DNA of 64,000 nucleotides, taken from NCBI RefSeq assembly GCF_015207375.1, contig NZ_JADEWY010000008.1, positions 18,323 to 82,322 of the forward strand. The letters are read 5' to 3'. The first letter of the stretch is position 1. Every line of letters begins with the position of its first letter. The stretch is from Coleofasciculus sp. LEGE 07092. GTDB taxonomy: Bacteria > Cyanobacteriota > Cyanobacteriia > Cyanobacteriales > Coleofasciculaceae. The position numbers were made by a program, and so were the translations under genes. A model generated the notes under the pieces. That model worked only from the letters and a program-made list of their open reading frames with translations, was not told the DNA's origin and ran no database searches. Shown one piece after another: positions 16,606 to 25,613 of the stretch.

Positions 16606-18042
16606 TTACTCTTTCGCCTGTAGCCGCCTTACCAAGTCATAAAAAGGCTCCCAGTTATCATCTCGATCGATAATACCCCAAACGTCTTCAATCACAGGTC
16701 GCAATAATGCCGTTTTCGGATTCTTATCCCGCAAGCGCTTCCCAACAGCCTCCAGTTCATAAGTTGACAAATTCTGCAAAACATGATGATAGAGCGATCG
16801 CCAATTTGCCAGCAATGACGGCTGCTCACCTGATTCTAGAAATGATGTATCGCTAAAAATGTGCTCTTCACTATCGCGCCATCGTGGGTTAAACTGCTGG
16901 GCTAATTGAGCAAAGAATTCGTGATAACCCACCTGAGTTTCCTTGAGAAACTCAATCGTGAGATTCAACAACTCATCGGCTTCCGGTTCACTCACTGACT
17001 CAAACCCCAACTTATTAAGCATAAGCTGGCGATAAGCTGTAGAATAATGGGTATCAAACCGTCTTAACCCCTCCTCCATCTCAGCAACAGGAATAATCAT
17101 CCCTAAAGGCTGCTGAAGCATCTCCAAATTCCCTTTACAAATAGCAGGTTGCCTACCGTAACTGTAGCGCCCATAATAATCAAAATAAGCGGCAGTAAAC
17201 AACGAGCTATAGGTGGGGATAAAGGCATAAGGTCCGTAGTCAAAACTTTCTCCAGTAATCGACATATTGTCAGTATTCAGCACCCCGTGACAAAAGCCTG
17301 CTGCCATCCACTGCGCCGCCAATTCTGCCACTCGTTCCACTAACTCAGCATAAAACTGCACATACTGCTCCGTTTTCTCCCCCTTACTCACAGGGATGAC
17401 GTGAGAATAGTACTGTTCAATTACGTGATCTAATAATTTTTCAATTAAATCTCGACGCTTGAAATAGTACAACCGCTCAAACGTGCCAAACCGGATATGG
17501 GAACGACTCAACCGTACCATCACTGACGAACGAGTCGGAGATGGTTCGTCTCCCCGCCACAATGGTTCTCCGGTTTCAATCAAGCTCAAACAGCGAGAGG
17601 TACGCACCCCCAACGAGTGCAGCGCTTCCGCCGCCAAGACTTCCCGCACCCCACCCTTGAGGGTCAATCTGCCATCTGCCCCTCTAGAATAGGGGGTAGT
17701 ACCAGACCCTTTAGTGCCAAAATCGTAAAGTTCCCTATCTCTCCCTCGTACCTGTCCGTAGAGAAAACCCCGACCATCTCCTAACCTAGAATTATATTCC
17801 CCGAACTGATAGCCGTGATATCGCAGGGCTAAAAAAGGTCGAATCCCAACAAATTTGCCGAACGCTTGAATAAAATCTGCATCCGTAACCTTTTGAAATT
17901 CTAAGCCCAACACGGGTAATAGTTGATCATTACGAAACCGTAAGATGTGGCGAGGAAATTCTGCGGCTGCCACTTCATCAAAATAGTCATATCCCAAGGA
18001 TTCCAATGTTGGTTCATAGTCGAGGGAGAGGAACATAGGCAA
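16606..18042 (-). CDS. selO: SelO/YdiU pseudokinase-fold protein AMPylator
   Basis: 478 residues, the usual SelO length. Recognisable blocks: [67 protein letters not shown], and the metal-binding segment [24 protein letters not shown] with the Asn/Asp pair. SelO binds ATP in an inverted orientation and transfers AMP to Ser, Thr or Tyr of target proteins, with a role in redox stress in bacteria and mitochondria (known family). It shares no obvious operon with neighbours. Confidence 0.95.
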   Translation of the reverse strand: MPMFLSLDYEPTLESLGYDYFDEVAAAEFPRHILRFRNDQLLPVLGLEFQKVTDADFIQAFGKFVGIRPFLALRYHGYQFGEYNSRLGDGRGFLYGQVRGRDRELYDFGTKGSGTTPYSRGADGRLTLKGGVREVLAAEALHSLGVRTSRCLSLIETGEPLWRGDEPSPTRSSVMVRLSRSHIRFGTFERLYYFKRRDLIEKLLDHVIEQYYSHVIPVSKGEKTEQYVQFYAELVERVAELAAQWMAAGFCHGVLNTDNMSITGESFDYGPYAFIPTYSSLFTAAYFDYYGRYSYGRQPAICKGNLEMLQQPLGMIIPVAEMEEGLRRFDTHYSTAYRQLMLNKLGFESVSEPEADELLNLTIEFLKETQVGYHEFFAQLAQQFNPRWRDSEEHIFSDTSFLESGEQPSLLANWRSLYHHVLQNLSTYELEAVGKRLRDKNPKTALLRPVIEDVWGIIDRDDNWEPFYDLVRRLQAKE

Positions 18043-18111
18043 TTCAAGTGTTAAAAAATTTATAGCGTTTCTCTATCTGGTGAGGTATACCCTGATGAAG
18101 GCAGAGAGTGG

Positions 18112-18164
18112 GGAGTGGGGAGTAGGGAATGGGACTGTATCTCATGTAAGTGAGAAGCGCTATA
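18112..18164. repeat. 53-bp dispersed repeat, copy A
   Basis: Matches 21356-21408 with about three differences in 53 bases. It begins with GGAGTGGGGAGTAGGGAATG and contains CTCATGTAAGTGAGAA, itself a small palindrome. A weaker relative lies at 57700-57770 inside a reading frame. Confidence 0.85.
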
Positions 18165-18207
18165 TATAGAGTTTCCTCGTCTTGTTAGGTACGTCCTTGA
18201 GCTTCAA

Positions 18208-18237
18208 GTCCCCCTTTATAAGGGGGATGCGAGGGGG
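18208..18237. repeat. dispersed C/G-run palindromic repeat
   Basis: CCCCCTTTATAAGGGGG at 18210-18226 followed by GAGGGGG; the reverse orientation of the repeat at 1401-1430. Confidence 0.7.
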
Positions 18238-18351
18238 TTGTATTGTATCTCACATGAGAGGGAATCGGTATAATCGCTATTTTTGACGCTGACTTTGATA
18301 ATGCTGGTGCAAACGATAACAATTGATGCCACCGATACTATGATAGTTCTC

Positions 18352-20640
18352 TTAATCTTGAAACACCATAATACTGCCCGAATAGCAAGCTACCCAAACC
18401 TGCCTAGTTTTCGGGTCGTAAGTAATACCAATAGGATTAGCATTTGTATTAACCGTTTGCAGTACCTTCATATCAGTTGTGCGAACTTTACTGACCGTAT
18501 TGGAATGGTAATTCACCACATAAAGCAATTGACCATCATCGGATATCACCATGCTCCGAGGAGCACTACCAGTCGCAACTTTTTTGAGTACCTTACCTGT
18601 GGATAAATCTATCTTCGCAACCATCCCTTCACTGTTCAAGGTTGCATAAAGATACTGACCTGTGGGGTCAATACTCAAATGACGGGGTGAATGACCGATA
18701 TTTTTTAACCAATCTACTGAGAAATCATTGAGGTCTACGACAGCAATGTCATAGGAACCCATGACGGCAACATAGGCTTTTTCTGACGTTGAATCAACGA
18801 CAATTCCACGGGGATATCGACCCAATTTAATTCGTTTTATTTCGCGGATTTCTTCAGGGTCTACGACGCTCAAATCCCAGCTACACCAGTTACTAACCAG
18901 TACCAAGCGGTTATCGGGTGAGGTGGCAACAAATTTAGGAACCGAGCCGACTTCAACAACTTGGTCAATTTCTAGACTGTTAGTATTAACACGATACAAA
19001 AAACTATTGTCAGTCTTTTGATTAGAAGTGCATTGGTCGCTACCTGGTTTGTTAAAGCCTGACCCGTACATCTGGTAATTAGATATCCAAGCATACTGAC
19101 CGTTATGAGAAAACGCGGCTTCAACGGGAGCACCTTGATATTTCCCGGTAAATTTTGAATACCCGTATTTTTCTAAGTTGACGGTATCGGCAAGAGTTTT
19201 GACTAATTTATACTTCCGGTCATAAACCGTGATGGTATGGCTATACATCATGTTTTGGGCAAAAAATAAACCCTGACCGGAATGTACAATTGATTTGGGT
19301 GAAATCTTGCCAGAAATGGTTTCTTTGAGTGTCATCTCAGTACCAAGACTCGACTCATTTTCTTGGGTGGTGTCTTGTTGACTCTGTTCATTGATGAACA
19401 AGTCTTGATTAAAGGGTTCCTGCTCATTCTGTTCGTTCAGGGAAGAGTCTTCATTTTGCTCATCAATAAATGAGTCTTCATTAAATACAGAATCTGAGCT
19501 GTCGGGTTGAGAGGAGGTCGATGTCTGGGAGCCAGATTCCAAAACTATTCGGGTATTGGAGCCAACAATGCCATCGGGGGTTAGACCCTTGGCTTTTTGG
19601 AATTTCATCACCGCCTCTTGAGTCATGGAGCCGTAATAACCTGTGAGCGGTCCATTAAAATAGCCATCGTCTAGCAGCTTTTTCTGGAGGGCGGTTACGT
19701 CAGAATTGCGATGTCCTCTCCTGAGAACCAAACCGGGGTTAGCAAATCCGATACGGTCATCGGTGACGGTGGGAGAGGGGGCAGGCTGCAACGCGGGCAT
19801 CGGTACTGGGGAACCCGATTCCATGGCGGCGCGGGTTTTGGGACCTGCCAGACCATCGGGGGTTAAGCCCTTGGCTTTTTGGAATCGAATGACGGCCTCT
19901 TGGGTTGTGGAGCCGTAATAGCCTGTAATGGGTCCTTCAAAGTAACCGCCAATTTGCAGATTCTTTTGAAGGGACGTTACCTGAGAACTGCGATTGCCTC
20001 TTGTGAGGACTAAAGAGGGTCTAGCGGATACTACCGCTTCATTCCTGTCTGCGCCGGGTGGGGGAGTAACTGCGGAAAATTCTGGTGATGGGGTTTCGGG
20101 GTTGACAAACGTATCATCTGATGGTGGTCTAGATTCCGGCGTTGTCGGAGTTTCTAGATTGACAAAACTATCGGCTGGTGAGACAGGGCTAAAATCCTGT
20201 GTTGTTGGAGCTTCGGAGCTAAAACTACTATTATTATTTGATGCTGAAGAACCCGACTCGATAGCGGATCTCGTTTCAGATCCAACAATACCATCGGGGC
20301 TTAGACCTTTAGCTTTCTGGAATCGAATGACCGCATCTTGGGTCAAAAGTCCGTAATAACCTGTAACAGGTCCATCAAAGTAGCCATCTTCTTGCAGACT
20401 TTTCTGAAGGGCATTAACATCAGAACCACTATTTCCTTTCCGCAGAGCCAGAACCGGGCTAGCCAAACTGACGATGAATAGCGCAATGGTCAAAAAAATG
20501 AATGGAATCCAGGCTGCACTCAGGCGCTTTTTTCGGTCGAGTTCTGGGAAGAATAACCTGTAACTGGGGATAGTTTCGGGTTCTGAGTCTGCCCATGCCT
20601 CATCTGTTACAGCGTGATGAAGGGAGGCAAGTTTTTCCAT
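18352..20640 (-). CDS. membrane-anchored protein with three peptidoglycan-binding domains and a YVTN-type beta-propeller
   Basis: 762 residues from the ATG at 20640; a longer open frame to 20832 overlaps the next gene and looks non-coding. Order: cytoplasmic N-terminus (1-42), membrane segment (about 43-65), then three peptidoglycan-binding repeats (near 66-130, 210-275, 305-370), each with DVxALQKxL, GPxTGYYG and QKAKGLxPDG. Acid- and Ser-rich linkers follow, and a C-terminal domain of about 300 residues shows repeated beta-propeller strands (ATSPDNRLVLVSNW, GIVVDSTSEKAYVAV, SIDPTGQYLYATLN, VISDDGQLLYVVNYHSNTVS). The product would sit in the periplasm, bound to the wall, with the propeller displayed. 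Relatives of YVTN propellers bind ligands or proteins; function unknown. The three wall-binding repeats are close paralogues, so they arose by internal duplication. Confidence 0.85.
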   Translation of the reverse strand: MEKLASLHHAVTDEAWADSEPETIPSYRLFFPELDRKKRLSAAWIPFIFLTIALFIVSLASPVLALRKGNSGSDVNALQKSLQEDGYFDGPVTGYYGLLTQDAVIRFQKAKGLSPDGIVGSETRSAIESGSSASNNNSSFSSEAPTTQDFSPVSPADSFVNLETPTTPESRPPSDDTFVNPETPSPEFSAVTPPPGADRNEAVVSARPSLVLTRGNRSSQVTSLQKNLQIGGYFEGPITGYYGSTTQEAVIRFQKAKGLTPDGLAGPKTRAAMESGSPVPMPALQPAPSPTVTDDRIGFANPGLVLRRGHRNSDVTALQKKLLDDGYFNGPLTGYYGSMTQEAVMKFQKAKGLTPDGIVGSNTRIVLESGSQTSTSSQPDSSDSVFNEDSFIDEQNEDSSLNEQNEQEPFNQDLFINEQSQQDTTQENESSLGTEMTLKETISGKISPKSIVHSGQGLFFAQNMMYSHTITVYDRKYKLVKTLADTVNLEKYGYSKFTGKYQGAPVEAAFSHNGQYAWISNYQMYGSGFNKPGSDQCTSNQKTDNSFLYRVNTNSLEIDQVVEVGSVPKFVATSPDNRLVLVSNWCSWDLSVVDPEEIREIKRIKLGRYPRGIVVDSTSEKAYVAVMGSYDIAVVDLNDFSVDWLKNIGHSPRHLSIDPTGQYLYATLNSEGMVAKIDLSTGKVLKKVATGSAPRSMVISDDGQLLYVVNYHSNTVSKVRTTDMKVLQTVNTNANPIGITYDPKTRQVWVACYSGSIMVFQD

Positions 20641-20823
20641 GGTTCTTTGTTTCTCTACCAAACATTCCGCTATCCTATACCAGAGGCTTGAGCTTGGGCT
20701 ACCCCATCTGAGTAGGACACAAAAATAGAAGGGGGTAGAGCGATCGCGTAAGTCCCACAGACTACAGCCTTGAACCCTGCTAATGGTAATATCATTTTGA
20801 CAGGGTAGCTTCCCCAACACAGA

Positions 20824-21291
20824 ATGCAGCAATTGAAAAAAGTTCTCCTTCTCTTCCGAGATTCTTGTCGGGACAACTCATTTATGGGTGCCATCGAACA
20901 GATTGAGGGACTCGTCTCCAAGATTTTGTCCATAGTGATGATTGCCGTCATACTAGTGGCAATGTTTGACCTGGTTGTCGTCCTCTCCAAACAATTGCTA
21001 GTTTCGCCCTACGGCTTCTTTAACCAAAGCTTATTTGAAATTTTTGGGCTATTTTTAAATGTCCTAATTGCCCTGGAAATTCTAGAAAATATCACTGCCT
21101 ATCTCCGTAAGCACGTTGTTCAAGTTGAACTCGTTATCGTTACCTCTTTAATTGCCGTCGCCCGGAAAATTATTATTCTCGACCTCAAAGGAACCGAAGG
21201 CAGCAAAATTATAGGATTAGCCGTCGCAATTCTTGCTCTCTCCATCAGTTATGGAATTATTCGCAGTACCAATGCTAAAAAACCCCATTAA
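20824..21291 (+). CDS. PsiE-family (phosphate-starvation-inducible) membrane protein
   Basis: 155 residues with four predicted membrane helices: ILSIVMIAVILVAMFDLVVV, LFEIFGLFLNVLIALEIL, VELVIVTSLIAVARKIIIL and IIGLAVAILALSISYGII. The EILENITAYLRKHVVQVE segment and the ARKIIILDLK block are characteristic of PsiE proteins. Function is not established; in E. coli expression rises on phosphate starvation. The gene is divergent from the propeller gene, with a 183-bp gap from its likely start. Confidence 0.85.
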   Translation: MQQLKKVLLLFRDSCRDNSFMGAIEQIEGLVSKILSIVMIAVILVAMFDLVVVLSKQLLVSPYGFFNQSLFEIFGLFLNVLIALEILENITAYLRKHVVQVELVIVTSLIAVARKIIILDLKGTEGSKIIGLAVAILALSISYGIIRSTNAKKPH

Positions 21292-21355
21292 CCAGTGGGA
21301 ATTAGCGCCCTCACCCCCAACCTCTCTCCTACAGGACGTAGCTTGCTTCTCCGAA

Positions 21356-21408
21356 GGAGTGGGGAGTAGGGAATGGGACTGTACCTCATGTAAGTGAGAA
21401 CTGCTATA
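21356..21408. repeat. 53-bp dispersed repeat, copy B
   Basis: About 50 of 53 bases match 18112-18164 in the same orientation; it lies downstream of the PsiE-family gene. Confidence 0.85.
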
Positions 21409-21502
21409 GCGATCGCAAAACTCTATGGAGGACGCTTAGGTTATGCCAAGCCAGGTGACGAAGGATAATCCTCACCCGTTAACTTTAATTGTACCGACTG
21501 AC

Positions 21503-21859
21503 TTAACCAATGGCTCCCAGTAGCTGATAAATCAGCGAGTTAATGATACCGAGGGCAATAGCTCCAATTAAAGCACTCCAAAATCCCCAGCGCAATCGAA
21601 ATCCCTGTACCAAATAAGCCGCCAAGCCAAAAACAATCGCATTCAGAATAATCGCAAATAAGCCAAAGGTAAGAAAAGTAATGGGGAAGGCTAAAAACCC
21701 CAGGATTGGACGCAAAAAGGCATTTAAGAGTCCAAAAACCACTGCCGACCATAAGGCTTTCTGAAAACTGTCAATTTCGACACCCGTGGGCAGTTTGGAA
21801 ATAATGAACAAGCTAACAGAGGTAACTAGCCATGCAATGATCAGACTAACTAGATCCAT
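21503..21859 (-). CDS. phage-holin-like (family IV) small membrane protein
   Basis: 118 residues with four hydrophobic segments. IIAWLVTSVSLFIISKLPTGVEIDSF, AVVFGLLNAFLRPILGFLAFPIT and FRLRWGFWSALIGAIALGIINSL match the widespread family named phage holin 4 (superfamily IV). In bacteria these are generally ordinary chromosomal membrane proteins of unknown role, not phage genes. The start overlaps nothing, and the gene lies only 27 bp downstream of ychF on the same strand, so the two are probably co-transcribed. Confidence 0.88.
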   Translation of the reverse strand: MDLVSLIIAWLVTSVSLFIISKLPTGVEIDSFQKALWSAVVFGLLNAFLRPILGFLAFPITFLTFGLFAIILNAIVFGLAAYLVQGFRLRWGFWSALIGAIALGIINSLIYQLLGAIG

Positions 21860-21886
21860 TTGCGTAACTCCCGCTCTTCACTACCC

Positions 21887-22978
21887 CTATACATTAAACC
21901 GAAATAGCATCACATCTCCTTCCTGCACAACATATTCTTTACCTTCCGATCGCACTAACCCTTTTTCCTTTGCTGCATTCATTGAACCAGTCGTCACCAA
22001 GTCCTGATAAGCCACTGTTTCGGCTCGAATAAAGCCCCGCTCAAAGTCGGTGTGAATGGTTCCTGCGGCTTGAGGGGCTGTCATGCCAGTTTTGATTGTC
22101 CAAGCGCGAGTTTCCTTGGGTCCAGTAGTTAAGAAAGTCCGTAAGCCCAACAGTTCGTAGGTAGCGCGAATCAGGGATTTGAGTCCCCCTTCCGTTACAC
22201 CTAGAGATTGCAAATAGTCAGCGCTTTCTGCCGCCGATAACTCGACAAGTTCAGACTCAACTTGAGCAGAAACCACGACAACTTCAGCTTTTTCAGTCGC
22301 TGCCACTTGCCGAACTTGCTCCACCCATTCATTACCCGTTGCCAAGTCATCTTCAGACACGTTAGCCGCATAGATAATCGGCTTGGCAGTCAGCAATTCC
22401 AAGGGCTTCACCAACTCAGCTTCTTCTGCCGTTAAGTTAATATTCCGCGCCGATTTGCCTTCATTGAGTGCCGCACTCAACTTTTCCAATGCTCCCAGTT
22501 CTACCTGAGCGTCTTTACTCGAACGCGCCTGCTTGCGAGTGCGTTCCATCCGGCGCTCAACTTGGGATAAATCAGCTAACGCCAGTTCTAGGTTAATCAC
22601 ATCAATATCGCGTACTGGGTCAACGGAACCCGCAACATGGATAATGTTCTCATCGTCAAAGCAGCGTACCACATGGACGATCGCGTCCACTTCCCGAATA
22701 TTGGCTAAAAATTGGTTGCCCAATCCTTCCCCCTTACTCGCACCTTTGACTAACCCAGCAATATCGACAAACTCAATGCGAGTTGGCACAATTTGCTCGG
22801 AGACAGAAAGCTTGGCGAGAACCTGCAACCGTTCATCCGGTACGGCAACAACGCCGACATTCGGCTCGATTGTGCAGAATGGGAAGTTCGCCGCATCCGC
22901 CTTAGCATTGGCAACCAGGGCGTTAAATAATGTAGATTTACCTACGTTGGGCAGTCCAACAATTCCGGCTCTTAGCAT
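21887..22978 (-). CDS. ychF: redox-regulated ATPase YchF (OLA1 family)
   Basis: 363 residues. P-loop GLPNVGKSTLFNAL at 8-21, switch I NFPFCTIEPNVGVV, G3 DIAGLVKGASKGEGLGNQFL, then an antiparallel helical hairpin and a C-terminal TGS domain (TGPKETRAWTIKTGMTAPQAAG, HTDFERGFIRAE). YchF is an Obg-family protein that prefers ATP over GTP, binds ribosomes and dampens stress responses. Length and start are canonical. It is divergent from dnaE-C (108-bp gap). Confidence 0.97.
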   Translation of the reverse strand: MLRAGIVGLPNVGKSTLFNALVANAKADAANFPFCTIEPNVGVVAVPDERLQVLAKLSVSEQIVPTRIEFVDIAGLVKGASKGEGLGNQFLANIREVDAIVHVVRCFDDENIIHVAGSVDPVRDIDVINLELALADLSQVERRMERTRKQARSSKDAQVELGALEKLSAALNEGKSARNINLTAEEAELVKPLELLTAKPIIYAANVSEDDLATGNEWVEQVRQVAATEKAEVVVVSAQVESELVELSAAESADYLQSLGVTEGGLKSLIRATYELLGLRTFLTTGPKETRAWTIKTGMTAPQAAGTIHTDFERGFIRAETVAYQDLVTTGSMNAAKEKGLVRSEGKEYVVQEGDVMLFRFNV

Positions 22979-23086
22979 ATTCCGTGTAAAAATCAGTGGT
23001 GTTAGCAGGAGTCAAGTGTAGAGACGCGATAGATGACGTCTGTTATATCTTCAACATTTCAGATAAGGGTTTAAGGATATCGGAAC

Positions 23087-24433
23087 ATGGTTAAAATTAT
23101 CGGTCGCAAAGCCTTGGGTACTCAATTAGTCTATGACATTGGCGTGGAGCGCGACCATAACTTTATTTTGGCAAATGGGCTAGTGGCTTCCAACTGCTTC
23201 AACAAATCTCACTCCACCGCTTACGGTTACGTCACTTATCAAACCGCTTATCTAAAAGCTAACTATCCGGTTGAGTACATGACAGCGCTGCTGACGGCTA
23301 GCAGTGGCAATCAAGATAAGGTGCAGAAATACATCGCCACCTGTTCAACAATGGGGATTGATGTGTTGCAACCGGATATCAATCGTTCGGATATCGATTT
23401 CACTCCCTTATCCGGCAAAATTTTGTTTGGGCTATCGGCAATCCGGAATTTGGGGGATGGGGCGATTGACTGTATTTTAAAAGCTCGTGAGAAGGATGGT
23501 GCGTTTCAGTCTCTAGCCGATTTGTGCGATCGCGTAGATTTGCGAGCTGTCAATCGCCGTGCGCTAGAATCGCTAATTTACTGCGGTGCTTTTGATAGCA
23601 TCGAACCCAATCGACACCAACTTATCAAAGATTTGGATGTAGTCATCTCTTGGGCGCATGATCGGGCGAAGGATCGAGAAAGCGGTCAGATTAACATTTT
23701 TGATTTCCTGGAAAACACCAGTGGCAGTCAAGAGGAGAATGGCGAGGCGTGGAAATCTGCCCCCAAAGCGACTGGGGTTAATGATTTCTCGCGTCAGGAA
23801 AAATTACAACAAGAAAAAGACTTACTGGGATTCTACATCTCTGACCATCCCCTCAAATCTGCACGCCAAGCGACTAAAGTCCTTTCTCCCATTAATCTCA
23901 ACGAGTTGGGCGAACAGAGCAAGCGAACCCTTTTAAGTGCCATTGTCATGCTCAGTGAGGTTAAGCACCACCTCTCGAAAAAAAGCGGCGAACGTATGGC
24001 ATTCGTACAGATGGAAGATTTGACGGGTCAAGCCGAAGGCGTTGTTTTCCCCAAAACTTACAGCCGCATTGAACAACTCATCCAAACCGACGCTCGTTTG
24101 ATTGTCTGGGGCAAAGTCGATGAGCGAGATGAAAAAATTCAAATGATTATTGAAGATGCCGAGCCGATTGAAAATGCACAAATGGTGATTGTAGAACTGA
24201 TGCCCCAGGGAGTTAGTACCAGTGAACTCAACCGTCTTAAAAGTGTTCTTAAAGAACAATCTGGGGAGAGGAATCAGGCAAAAGTGCCAGTGTTGGCAAG
24301 GGTAACGGCATCAAACCAAAGTCAAGTTGTGCGCTTTGATTCTAAATATTGGGTGGGGGATTATATAGAGACTGTTGCAGCTCTTACTAGGGAAGGCTTT
24401 TCTGCTCATCCTGTGCCCCTGACGGGGGGGTAA
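23087..24433 (+). CDS. dnaE: split DNA polymerase III alpha subunit, C-terminal half with DnaE C-intein
   Basis: 448 residues. Residues 1-36 are the C-terminal part of the split DnaE intein: VYDIGVERDHNF, then a terminal VASN, followed by Cys37-Phe-Asn as the +1 extein residues. It starts at its own ATG, as in other cyanobacteria where the N-half gene lies elsewhere in the genome. The rest is the C-terminal part of the PolIII alpha subunit: KSHSTAYGYVTYQTAYLKANYPVEYM, helix-hairpin-helix region, an OB fold (AFVQMEDLTGQAEGVVFPKTY) and the tail ending ALTREGFSAHPVPLTGG. After synthesis the two half proteins associate, the intein excises and the replicative polymerase is joined by trans-splicing. 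The N-terminal partner gene is not in this window. Confidence 0.97.
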   Translation: MVKIIGRKALGTQLVYDIGVERDHNFILANGLVASNCFNKSHSTAYGYVTYQTAYLKANYPVEYMTALLTASSGNQDKVQKYIATCSTMGIDVLQPDINRSDIDFTPLSGKILFGLSAIRNLGDGAIDCILKAREKDGAFQSLADLCDRVDLRAVNRRALESLIYCGAFDSIEPNRHQLIKDLDVVISWAHDRAKDRESGQINIFDFLENTSGSQEENGEAWKSAPKATGVNDFSRQEKLQQEKDLLGFYISDHPLKSARQATKVLSPINLNELGEQSKRTLLSAIVMLSEVKHHLSKKSGERMAFVQMEDLTGQAEGVVFPKTYSRIEQLIQTDARLIVWGKVDERDEKIQMIIEDAEPIENAQMVIVELMPQGVSTSELNRLKSVLKEQSGERNQAKVPVLARVTASNQSQVVRFDSKYWVGDYIETVAALTREGFSAHPVPLTGG

Positions 24434-24514
24434 GTTTTTCCTAAGCTGAATGTCTCTGAAATTATCGCTCTTCTGTCAAAGTGGGCTGAAACTAAAGAGC
24501 GATAGCAATTCGGA

Positions 24515-24694
24515 TAGGTCAAAAATAACGATGTAGTGGCTGCCATAGTTGATCAACCCTACCTCCAGAGTTATTTTGCCTACTGTCTCCCTTATAATAA
24601 GGAGAAACAGTCAACTTGTATCAAGTGGAGCTGCAAACCTAAGTATGTGCTGTGAGGGGATACAGCAATATCCCCCAACAACCTAAAGCTCCAC
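24515..24694 (+). ncRNA. candidate structured RNA with pseudoknot (unassigned)
   Basis: No gene is seen in 24434-24929, but the middle is packed with paired segments. A first stem pairs 24515-24529 with 24570-24582 (TAGGTCAAAAATAAC / GTTATTTTGCCTA). A second imperfect hairpin is 24582-24611 (ACTGTCTCCCTTAT / AAGGAGAAACAGT). A third domain is closed by GTGGAGCT (24625-24632) and AGCTCCAC (24687-24694). Inside it TGCTGT (24648-24653) pairs with ACAGCA (24662-24667) and GGGGAT (24656-24661) with ATCCCC (24670-24675), the crossed order of an H-type pseudoknot. This is more structure than chance spacers show. It may be a regulatory RNA, a riboswitch-like element, or the RNA part of a decayed mobile element (HEARO/omega-RNA type). 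Strand is not certain. Confidence 0.4.
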
Positions 24695-24929
24695 TGAGTG
24701 TGGCAAAAGCAGAAATCAACCCTTCAGGTTTTTTGTCACAGGCTGACTCGTTCTGAACAACAAAAAGCTATGCTTCCCCGCTCTGGGTTTGGGTGCTTTC
24801 TTCACCTTACCCGCAGAGATTGGGGAATCTCTTTTTGATTTTCTACAAACATCACTCGTTCCAACTGATGAGCAATTTCTGCCTTAGTGTATCTCAAAGC
24901 CAATTTATTTTATAGAAGTTGCTTTCTTT

Positions 24930-25463
24930 CTATACCAACTCCAGGCTCCAAGACCCAAGAGAACCTGAATCACCAGCAGAGCAATCGTTAACAATCAACT
25001 GCCAGCTACCAGCCGATGAGAGTCCCTTCAATACTGACAAGGGTTGAAGAGGAGCATAGCTGCCGCTGGGGATAACATCATTTTCTGCTGCCACAGCATC
25101 AAAGTTACCCTTAAAGGTGTCACTAAAGCTGTAATTGCCGTTGAGGTCGCTGCTATAGCCACTGGAAGAAAATTGGGGTTGCCCCGGTCGTCGCAACAAA
25201 TCAACGACAGTACCGGTTTCTATGTGACGCAAACGCACAACGATATCACCCACCCAAGTATGTTCTAAATCGTTGAGGGTAACGGTGACACTAGAGACTT
25301 TGAAGTTATCAGCAACAACAATTTCATCTTGGAAGCTACCCATCCCATCAGGGATGATGCCCCCACGACCCACAAACGTTGCAATACTAACTGTAGAAGT
25401 TGCACTGTTAGCCAATTCAACTTCTACAGTAGCGGTTGATGCCTGGTTCATGAGCTTAGACAT
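24930..25463 (-). CDS. stand-alone proprotein convertase P-domain protein
   Basis: 177 residues consisting almost wholly of one P/homoB domain: DNFKVSSVTVTLNDLEHTWVGDIVVRL, a central HIETGTVVDLLRR, and the C-terminal SSAGSWQLIVNDCSAGDSGSLGSWSLELV are textbook P-domain signatures. Such domains normally follow a subtilisin-like catalytic domain, which is absent here. No classical signal peptide is present; the N-terminus (MSKLMNQASTATVEVELA) is short and polar, so export, if any, would need another route. Possible roles are carbohydrate or protein binding. The gene is alone; a very small basic reading frame lies 70 bp upstream on the same strand. Confidence 0.85.
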   Translation of the reverse strand: MSKLMNQASTATVEVELANSATSTVSIATFVGRGGIIPDGMGSFQDEIVVADNFKVSSVTVTLNDLEHTWVGDIVVRLRHIETGTVVDLLRRPGQPQFSSSGYSSDLNGNYSFSDTFKGNFDAVAAENDVIPSGSYAPLQPLSVLKGLSSAGSWQLIVNDCSAGDSGSLGSWSLELV

Positions 25464-25532
25464 AAGTTAATGGCTCCGAAAACTAAAGGTTGACAAAAGT
25501 AAAACTTGATTGAGCGATCGCGAAATCAATGG

Positions 25533-25613
25533 TTAAGAAAATTTACGCTTTGTTTGCTTTGGCTTTTTAGCTTTGCTATAGATGCGACCCTGACTTTTCT
25601 TTAATTTCGCCAT
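25533..25613 (-). CDS. tiny lysine-rich basic peptide (26 residues), possible gene
   Basis: An ATG preceded by a strong ribosome binding site (GAGGAG, 11 nt upstream) opens 26 codons: MAKLKKSQGRIYSKAKKPKQ then TKRKFS and stop. Ten of 26 residues are lysine. The size and charge recall small ribosome-associated proteins such as bS31/Thx, but the sequence is not clearly homologous. It lies upstream of the P-domain gene on the same strand and could be its leader peptide. The good start context is the main evidence. Confidence 0.4.
   Translation of the reverse strand: MAKLKKSQGRIYSKAKKPKQTKRKFS

Noticed and set aside
24434..24929. Protein-coding gene after dnaE-C
   Set aside because: All frames are short or broken; a minus-strand fragment (KAEIAHQLERVMFVENQKE) is too short to support a gene.
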